DNA of 64,000 nt from Ectobacillus ponti (GTDB lineage: Bacteria > Bacillota > Bacilli > Bacillales > Bacillaceae_G): the NCBI RefSeq assembly GCF_024294785.1, contig NZ_JANCLT010000008.1, forward strand, positions 62,001 to 126,000. Direction: 5' to 3'. Below, piece by piece: positions 8,420 to 15,132 of this stretch. The position numbers and the translations under genes were made by a program. The notes beneath the pieces were generated by a model. It was not told the origin of the DNA, made no database searches, and saw nothing but the letters and a program-made list of their open reading frames with translations. The stretch's first letter is position 1, and the number at the start of each line of letters is the position of its first letter.

Positions 8420-9457
8420 ATGAAGGCAATTGAACAGAGGGAGATATCGGCTGGGGGAGAACGCGCACAGAAGGAAGTCTGGAAACTGGTGCTGCGAAGC
8501 ATCTCAGGCCAGCAATTATATCAGCTGACCGAGCGTTTGCATGTATCGCTGCCGGGGTTCCGGCGGCTGGAGTTGAAGCAAATGGAAATGCTGCGTGGGA
8601 GAATCACGGCTGAATTGCTGAAGCCGCGGTTATTTCATAAAGTGAAGCAAGAGTTCCATGAGCTGTACGAAAAAGCAAATCCGCCCGAGCTGCAGTTGAC
8701 GAGGGAGGAGATTTGGCAGCAGAAGCATGACACAGCTTTCGTTGCGCATCTCCTGCCTATGCTCATCAGCTCGGGGGATGAGGAGAAGGAACGATGGGCT
8801 GAGGAGCTGTTTCTGCAGCAGGAGCAGCCGGCCCAGGCTGAGAAGCCTGCACAGGAGGGGTCTGTGCAGGAGCTAAAGACAATTATCAAGCAGCTGGAAG
8901 TAAAGAACAAAAAGTATGCAGATAAGCAGCTTGAGCAGCAAACGCGCCTGTTGCAGGCAGCCAAAAAGCAAAAGCAGCTGGAAGAGGAATTACGCCGCCA
9001 GGAGCAGCAGCACCAGGCGCTGAAAAAACAGATGGAGCAGATGAAGAAGCAAAAGGAAGAGCTTGAAGGCAAGCTGCAGGCGGCTGAGCAGGGGCAACAA
9101 GAACTGCGGCAGCAGCTCAAGCTGCAGGCGCAGGAATCCGAACAGCTTCGCAGGCTTATGGAGGCAGCTGTATATGCACAGGAGACAGCGGCTGCAAGCA
9201 GTGAGAAGGATATTGCCATTGTCGGCGAGGTGCATGGCTTAGATGATGACCGCTGCAGGGTGATTGCCGGAACGGATTTGGAAGAGGCCATGCAGCAGGG
9301 CTGGCTGTTATCCTGCCGCTTTGTTTGTCTGCTGCGCTTTTCCCTGGCGCCGGCGAGTATTCGTAAGGCAAAGCGGATGATTGCAAAGGAGAAGCTCCGG
9401 GAGTTTGCCGACATGTGGGAGCTGGAGCAATTTCTGCAGAAGGAGGTAGCAAGATGA
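8420..9457 (+). CDS. Coiled-coil protein, first gene of a McrBC-like operon
   Basis: A 345-aa product with three parts. Residues 1-120 are a helical N-terminal domain. Residues about 145-255 form a long Gln/Glu/Lys-rich coiled coil with heptads such as QLEEELRRQEQQHQALKKQM. From about 260 comes a C-terminal globular domain (DIAIVGEVHGLDDDRCRVI... SCRFVCLLRFSLAPASIRKAKRMI) that resembles the alpha/beta pattern of DUF2325-type domains, a tentative reading. The start is ATG 8420 behind GGCGGGAG. Its stop overlaps the next start as ATGA, so translation is coupled to the McrB-like gene. Coiled-coil partners of McrB/McrC-like genes are the hallmark of CoCoNuT-type systems. No nuclease motif is seen here. 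Confidence 0.7.
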   Translation: MKAIEQREISAGGERAQKEVWKLVLRSISGQQLYQLTERLHVSLPGFRRLELKQMEMLRGRITAELLKPRLFHKVKQEFHELYEKANPPELQLTREEIWQQKHDTAFVAHLLPMLISSGDEEKERWAEELFLQQEQPAQAEKPAQEGSVQELKTIIKQLEVKNKKYADKQLEQQTRLLQAAKKQKQLEEELRRQEQQHQALKKQMEQMKKQKEELEGKLQAAEQGQQELRQQLKLQAQESEQLRRLMEAAVYAQETAAASSEKDIAIVGEVHGLDDDRCRVIAGTDLEEAMQQGWLLSCRFVCLLRFSLAPASIRKAKRMIAKEKLREFADMWELEQFLQKEVAR

Positions 9458-11406
9458 TCAAGCAATGGGAGTACTGTTTATTGGGTCTGCTCGCCACAAA
9501 TACTGACGTCGAACAGGAGCTGGGCAAGCCGCGCAGTGTGTTCGTGAATAAACAAAATACAGTGCAATTTCTGGTGAAACGTATCTCTGAGGGAAGTGAG
9601 AGTCTGCCAAAGCATAATCTGTTCACCTGTTATGCAACGGACTTGGAGCGGTTTGGCTTCCATGATGACATGATGGAACCGGATTATATCCGGGAGGAGC
9701 GGCTGCGGCTGTTCCTTGAGAACTATCTGCTTGTATTCACGCCATTGCGCAAGGCGACGCCTTCTTCAGATGTATACTTGGCGAAGGATATTGAACTGCT
9801 GCGCAAAGCGGATACGTTTCAATGGGATGCGCCGTATGTTCCTGTTCCGGTATACAGTAAGGAAAAGCATAAGTGCACCTTTCAGGAATTTTGTGATAAG
9901 CTGCTGAACCGGAAGTACGTAGGCAAAATTGAGCGCATCTCCACAGACAGCAGTGATACGCCGCGTTATATCCTTTGGAAGGAAAGTGAAACCGAGCTGT
10001 ATGTCATTGGCCCGTTTGCCAGCCACTCCTATGCCCATGGCGGATTTTGCTTCCATGCCGCAGCTCCGTTAAAGGTGCATACGCTTGCAGAAGCATGGCT
10101 GGATGATATGTATGAGGTCTATCAATCCATTCAGTTCATGAATATTCACCAATTCGATACGCTCGACCAGCTCATGCAGGACCCGGAGGCGCGTGAATTG
10201 GAGCAGGCTCCCCAGGTTGTTACGGAACTGGAAGCTGCTGCATCCCTTGTGGTTCTGCCAGATCCCCCGGCACCGGCCCTGGATGCGGCATACACCCAAA
10301 ATGAAGAGAACGAGTTCCTTTCCCGTTTTATCCGTGTGACCCGTGAATGCGGATTATTGTATGCCGAAAGGGACCTGGTGAATTTTCATAATGCCATGAA
10401 GACATCCAATTTGGTCATCCTGCAGGGAATGAGCGGGATTGGCAAGACGCAACTCATTCAAGCTTATGCCAAGGCGCTCGGCTTAGAGGCCCATAAGCAG
10501 CTGTTGGTTATTCCGGTGCGCCCATCCTGGACAGATGATGCAGATATTCTCGGCTATGTAGATTCGCTGAATATGATTTACCGTCCGAGTGAAACCGGCC
10601 TGGTCGATGTCCTGATTGAGGCAGCCAAGGCAGAGAATCAGGAAAGCAAGCTCTATATTATTGCTTTTGACGAGATGAACCTGGCGAGAGTGGAGCACTA
10701 TTTTTCCCAATTCTTATCGGTGCTTGAGACAGATGGGCAGGAACGCCTGCTGCGTTTGTATAATGAAGGCTTGACCAGCAAGCTGTATAATGCCTCTCAG
10801 TATCCGGCATCCGTCACAATCGGTGATAATGTCATGTTCGTCGGCACCGTGAATCTAGACGAATCCACCTATCACTTCTCTGATAAGGTGCTGGACAGAG
10901 CGAACGTCATTACCTTGGAGGTGCTCCGCTATTCTCTTCTGGCACAAGTGGAGGAGGCGGCGGATTGTCTGCCTGTGCAGCCTGTGCATTATAAGAAGTA
11001 CCGCTCATTTTATAGTCAAGACGGCAAGCTGCAGCTTTCCCAACAGGAGCTGGATTTACTGTGGGAGCTGCATGAGGCCATGCATGAGGCGGATGCAAGG
11101 ACTGGGATTGGGCCACGCATCGTCCGGCAGATTGACAGCTATATGAAAAATCTTCCGGATACGCCTTACATCACAAGGGGGGAAGCGCTGGATCTGCAGC
11201 TGACACAGCGGATTCTGTCAAAGCTGCGCGGACCGGAAGATATATGGAAGCCTGTTGTCGGTGTGTATGAGGAAAGCGGCCATGTCGGAGCTTCCCGTCT
11301 TCTGCAAATTCTGCAGGCCTACAGTACCCTCTCCTCTTTTGAAAAGACCATTCGCGTGCTGAAGCAAAAGGCAAGAGAGTTGAAGTACAATGGCTACATG
11401 TACTGA
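9454..11406 (+). CDS. McrB-like AAA+ NTPase
   Basis: Motor subunit of a predicted type IV-like restriction system, 650 aa. Residues 1-290 match nothing I recognise and could be the specificity domain. The AAA+ core begins near 300: Walker A GMSGIGKTQL with K331, Walker B LYIIAFDEMNLARVEHYFSQ with D406-E407, and the sensor segment GTVNLDESTYHFSDKVLDRAN with N467, D469 and R482. That segment takes the place of the MNTADR signature of E. coli McrB and is the NxDE type seen with DUF2357 partners. It starts at ATG 9454 behind AAGGAGGTAGCAAG, overlapping the previous stop by 4 bp, and overlaps the next gene by 17 bp. GTP rather than ATP use is not decidable from sequence. Confidence 0.85.
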   Translation: MIKQWEYCLLGLLATNTDVEQELGKPRSVFVNKQNTVQFLVKRISEGSESLPKHNLFTCYATDLERFGFHDDMMEPDYIREERLRLFLENYLLVFTPLRKATPSSDVYLAKDIELLRKADTFQWDAPYVPVPVYSKEKHKCTFQEFCDKLLNRKYVGKIERISTDSSDTPRYILWKESETELYVIGPFASHSYAHGGFCFHAAAPLKVHTLAEAWLDDMYEVYQSIQFMNIHQFDTLDQLMQDPEARELEQAPQVVTELEAAASLVVLPDPPAPALDAAYTQNEENEFLSRFIRVTRECGLLYAERDLVNFHNAMKTSNLVILQGMSGIGKTQLIQAYAKALGLEAHKQLLVIPVRPSWTDDADILGYVDSLNMIYRPSETGLVDVLIEAAKAENQESKLYIIAFDEMNLARVEHYFSQFLSVLETDGQERLLRLYNEGLTSKLYNASQYPASVTIGDNVMFVGTVNLDESTYHFSDKVLDRANVITLEVLRYSLLAQVEEAADCLPVQPVHYKKYRSFYSQDGKLQLSQQELDLLWELHEAMHEADARTGIGPRIVRQIDSYMKNLPDTPYITRGEALDLQLTQRILSKLRGPEDIWKPVVGVYEESGHVGASRLLQILQAYSTLSSFEKTIRVLKQKARELKYNGYMY

Positions 11407-13048
11407 ACGGCTGCCCTTCACACTTGTGTTCGAACAAGTGGGACGTCCCGGTACAGTTTCCGTGCTGTATGAACGCGAGGATGACGTGCCGGAGTCGGAC
11501 TATGTGATTGTCCGGGAGAATCTGGACTTGAAGGTGCTATTCCAAAGCAGCCGGATGGAAAGCCGGCTGTATTTGGAGGGGCTGGAGGGCACCAGCAGCG
11601 AGGAGGATGAGCGGGGAAGCTTGTTTCTGCGGCCGAATGCCGAGAGCCGCTTGGTGTACCGGCATGCCGAGTTTCCGCTGATCCCGGGAGACTATTTGGT
11701 GCGTGTGGCTTGCGGCGGTGCCTCCTACTATACAATGATGCGCGTTGTGCCAAAGCAGATGTCGGTAGAGCAGCTGGAGCTGATGAAGAAGGAAATTGAT
11801 GCTTTTATGAAGGGGCTCGGCCGGGAACGGGTGCGGCAGCGTCCGGATCAGTGGCAGGATTTGCTTTCTCCTGTGCTGGCCGCACAGCTTCGGGCTGCAG
11901 AGCGGCATTATAAGTCAGTCCTTCCGGCTGCTGCGGACTTACGGGAACGAGCTGCTTTCCGGCTGGGCAAGGAGTACCGCTTTGTGGCCGCGGAGGATAC
12001 CAGGGAGATGGATGAGATGACTATCCGGCATTATCTGCGCTATCCGGAACGGCGTGAACGGCTGGTGCCGGCGCACCAGATTGATTATGATGTGCCGGAG
12101 AACCGTTGGCTGAAGCGGACAGTGAAGCAGCTGCAGCAGGAGCTGGGCAGCATGCTGGAGAGTCTGCAGGAGCAGCAGATCGAGCTTCCTGAGGGGACGG
12201 AAGTAATCCGGAATATGCGAAAGCTGCAAAAGTCGCTGCATGCTCTTCGGCATACAGGCTGGCTTGCATCCGTGCAGGAAGCGGAGAACACCCATGTGCC
12301 GCACAGCATCCACTTCGATGCCCGCTACCGTGCCATGCTGCAGCTGCAGCGGGACCTGCGGCAGGTGCAGCATAGAGAAGCCGGACAGACGGAAACGAGA
12401 TGGAGGCGGACTGACAAGCTGTACGAAATCTGGGGCTTCATTCAATTTGTGCAGCTGCTTTGGCATCAGCTTGGCTTTCACCCCGTCAGCGGCTGGGTTT
12501 TCTCCGGAGAACAAGGAACATCTCTGCCGGCATTAACGCCGAATACAAGAATCGACCTGGAGCGTGAGGAGATCCGGCTGCAGCTGTATTACGAAGGGGA
12601 ACTCCCGCTTGAGCACCGGACCGAGCAGGTCCTGTATATTGAGGGCCCCAACAATCGCCCGGATATGCGCCTGGATGTGTTTCAAAGCGGAATGTATATT
12701 GGCAGTCTTCTATTTGACTTCAAGTACCGGCCGCTGCACCATATCTGGGATGTGCGGAAGGTCCGCAATAAAATTCCGGTCATGAAGCAGCTGACGAATT
12801 ATGCGATGCTTTGCCGGTCATGCTGCTTGTATGGAGAGGCTGCCTATGCCCGCTTTGTGCGCCCGGTCCATGAGGTGTGGGCCATCCATCCAAATCAGAT
12901 TTCCAACTACCCGGATTCGCAGAAATATGAGCTCCATGATGCCAGAATCGTCAGGCTCAGTCCGGGTGACAGCCATATGCATGTGGCAGCCAGTCTGCAG
13001 ACGGCCTTGGAGGAGCTGCAGGAGAAGGCAAGGGCCTTCATGAAGTAG
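11390..13048 (+). CDS. McrC-like DUF2357 protein with PD-(D/E)xK nuclease domain
   Basis: Predicted nuclease subunit of the operon, 552 aa. The N-terminal half is beta-rich and contains the DUF2357 block with PENRWLKRTVKQLQQELGSM. The C-terminal half has TDKLYEIWGFIQFVQLL and then a PD-(D/E)xK core: RPDMRLDV with D425 and D429, and LLFDFKYRP with D443 and K445, as in the DUF524/PDDEXK_7 family. All nuclease residues are present, so the enzyme should be active. The start ATG 11390 lies inside the end of the NTPase gene and has only a weak ribosome binding site, pointing to translational coupling. A terminator follows directly. By analogy with McrBC the NTPase would drive this nuclease; the target (modified DNA or RNA) is unknown. 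Confidence 0.85.
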   Translation: MATCTERLPFTLVFEQVGRPGTVSVLYEREDDVPESDYVIVRENLDLKVLFQSSRMESRLYLEGLEGTSSEEDERGSLFLRPNAESRLVYRHAEFPLIPGDYLVRVACGGASYYTMMRVVPKQMSVEQLELMKKEIDAFMKGLGRERVRQRPDQWQDLLSPVLAAQLRAAERHYKSVLPAAADLRERAAFRLGKEYRFVAAEDTREMDEMTIRHYLRYPERRERLVPAHQIDYDVPENRWLKRTVKQLQQELGSMLESLQEQQIELPEGTEVIRNMRKLQKSLHALRHTGWLASVQEAENTHVPHSIHFDARYRAMLQLQRDLRQVQHREAGQTETRWRRTDKLYEIWGFIQFVQLLWHQLGFHPVSGWVFSGEQGTSLPALTPNTRIDLEREEIRLQLYYEGELPLEHRTEQVLYIEGPNNRPDMRLDVFQSGMYIGSLLFDFKYRPLHHIWDVRKVRNKIPVMKQLTNYAMLCRSCCLYGEAAYARFVRPVHEVWAIHPNQISNYPDSQKYELHDARIVRLSPGDSHMHVAASLQTALEELQEKARAFMK

Positions 13049-13049
13049 A

Positions 13050-13076
13050 GAGGAACCTACGCAGGGTTCCTCTTTT
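13050..13076 (+). terminator. Terminator of the McrBC-like operon
   Basis: A GAGGAACC/GGTTCCTC stem with a 7-nt loop followed by TTTT, 2 bp after the stop codon. Confidence 0.85.
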
Positions 13077-13120
13077 CTGATGATTCTTTTGCATACACTA
13101 TAGCAGAGGGGGTGAGCAGA

Positions 13121-13492
13121 ATGGATGTGTTTTTCACGATTGCCGAGGAGCATATCAAGAAGGCTGTGGCGAAAGGGGATTTCGAGAATCTGCCCGGCAA
13201 AGGCCGGCCGCTTGAGCTTGAGGATTTGTCCGGTGTGCCTGAGGAGCTGAGAATGGGCTATAAAATCTTGAAAAATGCCAGGATTTTGCCTGAGGAGCTT
13301 CAGCTGAAGAAGGATATGCTGACACTATCCGATTTACTGGCCTGCTGTCAGGATGAGACGGAGAAGGAGAGGCTGCAGCAGGAGCTGAATGCCAAGACAC
13401 TTCGCTTCCATCAGGCGATGGAGAAACGGAAGATAAAGGACAGCGGAGCTTACGGTGCATATCGGGAGAAGCTGCTGCGCCGGCTTCACTGA
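13121..13492 (+). CDS. DUF1992 (DnaJ-C28-like conserved domain) protein
   Basis: A 123-aa protein consisting of the DUF1992 domain: MDVFFTIAEEHIKKAVAKGDFENLPGKGRPLELEDLSGVPEELRMGYKILKNARILPEELQLKK. The GDFENLPGKGKPL and LRMGYKILKNAGILPEE blocks are diagnostic. The domain is shared with eukaryotic DNAJC28 but here there is no J domain; the function in bacteria is not established. The start is ATG 13121 behind GAGGGGGTGAGCAGA. The thioredoxin-like gene starts 18 bp after its stop, so they are probably one transcript ending at the terminator at 13817. Confidence 0.88.
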   Translation: MDVFFTIAEEHIKKAVAKGDFENLPGKGRPLELEDLSGVPEELRMGYKILKNARILPEELQLKKDMLTLSDLLACCQDETEKERLQQELNAKTLRFHQAMEKRKIKDSGAYGAYREKLLRRLH

Positions 13493-13510
13493 AGGAAAGG
13501 GGCGCTGCGA

Positions 13511-13834
13511 ATGAAGAGGCTGCACAATCTTGAGCAGCTGCAGCAGGCAAAACAAAGCGGGCCTCTCAGCCTGATTTTTGTAAAAACAAGCAGCTGCAGC
13601 GTCTGTGATGCTGTGCTGCCGCAGGTGGAACAGCTGCTGCAGCGGTATCCGGCCATATCCGGCCATCTTGTCTCCCTGGAGGAGGTGCCGCAGGTGTCCG
13701 GAGAGCTGCTCGTATTTACAGCCCCGGCCATTCTGTTGTTTGCAGAAGGGAAGGAAGTGCTGCGGGAGTCCCGGTTCATTATCTTTGAGCAATTGGAAGA
13801 GCAGCTGCAAACATGGAGCGAGGTCCTGGGATGA
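13511..13834 (+). CDS. Thioredoxin-fold protein with CSVC active site
   Basis: A 107-aa thioredoxin-like protein without signal peptide. The active-site dithiol is in KTSSCSVCDAVLPQVEQLLQRYP, and the cis-proline segment is FTAPAILLFAEGKEV. The CxxC sequence CSVC differs from the CGPC of housekeeping thioredoxin, so the redox potential and partner are probably different. It follows the DUF1992 gene and shares its terminator with the convergent reductase. The ribosome binding site is AAAGGGGCGCTGCGA before ATG 13511. A role in intracellular thiol exchange is inferred from the fold only. Confidence 0.8.
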   Translation: MKRLHNLEQLQQAKQSGPLSLIFVKTSSCSVCDAVLPQVEQLLQRYPAISGHLVSLEEVPQVSGELLVFTAPAILLFAEGKEVLRESRFIIFEQLEEQLQTWSEVLG

Positions 13835-13844
13835 GGACCTCGCT
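13817..13844. terminator. Bidirectional terminator between convergent genes
   Basis: A perfect 11-bp stem, AGCGAGGTCCT/AGGACCTCGCT, overlaps the stop codon of the thioredoxin-like gene and lies 6 bp beyond the stop of the reductase on the other strand. Confidence 0.8.
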
Positions 13845-13850
13845 TTCTGT

Positions 13851-14843
13851 TTACAGCTTTACAATGGTGCGTCCGCGCGCTTCCCCGCGAAGAATCGCGG
13901 CAAGCACCTCAGGAAGCCCGTCCAGCGTAACCTCCTGCGCAATATAGTTCAGCAGCCCTTCCGGCTTCATATCGGTGGCCATACGCTGCCAAGTAGCCGC
14001 ACGCAGCTCCATTGGACAGTATACAGAATCAACCCCGAGAATATTCACCCCGCGCAAAATGAAGGGGAAAACGGTTGTTGCCACCGAGGAACCGCCTGTA
14101 AGCCCGCTTACAGCAGCGGAGCCGCCATATTTCAGATTGCTGACAGCTGCAGCCAAAGTCTTGCCGCCTACAGGATCCACAACTGCCGCCCAGCGCTGCT
14201 TGCCGAGGGGAGGGAACGTCTCCGGAGCGGCTTCTTCGCGCGAGATGACTTCCTTTGCTCCAAGTGATTGCAAGAATTCTGCTTCCCCTGCCTTTCCTGT
14301 GCTGGCAACAACATGATAGCCAAGCTTGGCAAGCATCGCCACTGCTGTGCTGCCGACCCCACCGGTCGCGCCGGTTACAAGCACGGGCCCCTGCTCCGGC
14401 GTTAAGCCGTTCTGCTCCAGCTTATGAATGGATAGAGCAGCAGTCAGTCCTGCTGTACCGAAAGCCATTGCTTCCTTCGTTGTCAGGCCGGCAGGAAGCG
14501 GAACAACCCAATCACCCGGGACACGTGCATATTCACTGAAGCCGCCATAGTGAGAAACACCCAGCTCATAGCTTGTTACAATGACCTCTTGTCCTTCAGT
14601 AAAACGAGGATCCTTTGACTCGGCGACAGTACCCGCCAGGTCAATGCCGGGAACGAACGGATAAGTGCGCACAATCTTTCCGTTTGGCGTGCTTGCCAGA
14701 CCATCCTTGTAGTTGACGCTGGAGTACGCGACCCGGATGGTTACGTCTCCTTCAGGCAGGTCTTGCAGGTGCAGGTCTTGCACCTGCACGGAAAAGTCAG
14801 TCTCTGTTTTGTTGACAACTAAGGCGCGGAATGGCTCTTGCAT
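13851..14843 (-). CDS. YhdH/YhfP-family quinone oxidoreductase (medium-chain dehydrogenase/reductase)
   Basis: NADPH-dependent reductase of 330 aa in the zinc-free MDR superfamily; E. coli homologue YhdH (AcuI) reduces acryloyl-CoA. The N-terminus MQEPFRALVVNKTETDFSVQVQDLHLQDLPEGDVTIRVAYSSVNYKDGLA is the typical substrate-side domain, and GPVLVTGATGGVGSTAVAMLAKLGYHVVASTGK is the nucleotide-binding fold. VDPVGGKTLAA and the ILGVDSVYCPMELRAATWQRMA segments complete the match. The start at 14843 follows AAAGGAAAGAGGTGTTCGT. Two copies of a palindromic element lie just upstream and are likely its operators. Substrate unknown. Confidence 0.88.
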   Translation of the reverse strand: MQEPFRALVVNKTETDFSVQVQDLHLQDLPEGDVTIRVAYSSVNYKDGLASTPNGKIVRTYPFVPGIDLAGTVAESKDPRFTEGQEVIVTSYELGVSHYGGFSEYARVPGDWVVPLPAGLTTKEAMAFGTAGLTAALSIHKLEQNGLTPEQGPVLVTGATGGVGSTAVAMLAKLGYHVVASTGKAGEAEFLQSLGAKEVISREEAAPETFPPLGKQRWAAVVDPVGGKTLAAAVSNLKYGGSAAVSGLTGGSSVATTVFPFILRGVNILGVDSVYCPMELRAATWQRMATDMKPEGLLNYIAQEVTLDGLPEVLAAILRGEARGRTIVKL

Positions 14844-14901
14844 ACGAACACCTCTTTCCTTTGTTTTCCTCTTTATTGTACAGTTTACGGCAAAGGTTGA
14901 A

Positions 14902-14981
14902 CAGTTTAAACAAACGTTTGATTGAGAGGGGGACCATGCAGGCGGCAGAAGGGCTGCAGCAGTTTAAACAAACGTTTGATT
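14902..14981 (-). promoter_or_regulatory. Duplicated palindromic operator (TetR type) upstream of the reductase
   Basis: A 22-bp sequence is present twice, identically, at 14902-14923 and 14960-14981, 58 bp apart. Each contains TTTAAACAAACGTTTGA with the perfect palindrome CAAACGTTTG at its centre. The shape suits a dimeric TetR-family repressor, but no regulator gene is adjacent. The nearer copy is about 60 bp from the reductase start; the divergent glucosaminidase gene is about 125 bp from the other copy and could also be affected. Confidence 0.65.
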
Positions 14982-15105
14982 AAGAGATTCTTTTAATTTC
15001 AGTTACCGTTAAACGGAATAAATTCATTTATTCTTTATATTTATATACTGGGAAATATTGTACAATAGAAGGAACAAGAATAAGCGACAAAAGGGGGGAA
15101 GGAGT

Positions 15106-15132
15106 ATGCCGGCAGATATACTCCAACTGTAA
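15106..15132 (+). CDS. Eight-residue leader peptide coupled to the glucosaminidase gene
   Basis: The strong ribosome binding site AAGGGGGGAAGGAG is placed for ATG 15106, which opens an 8-codon frame encoding MPADILQL. Its stop TAA overlaps the ATG of the glucosaminidase gene as TAATG. The large gene has no ribosome binding site of its own, so ribosomes probably reach it by re-initiation. Whether the peptide has any role beyond coupling is unknown. Confidence 0.5.
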   Translation: MPADILQL

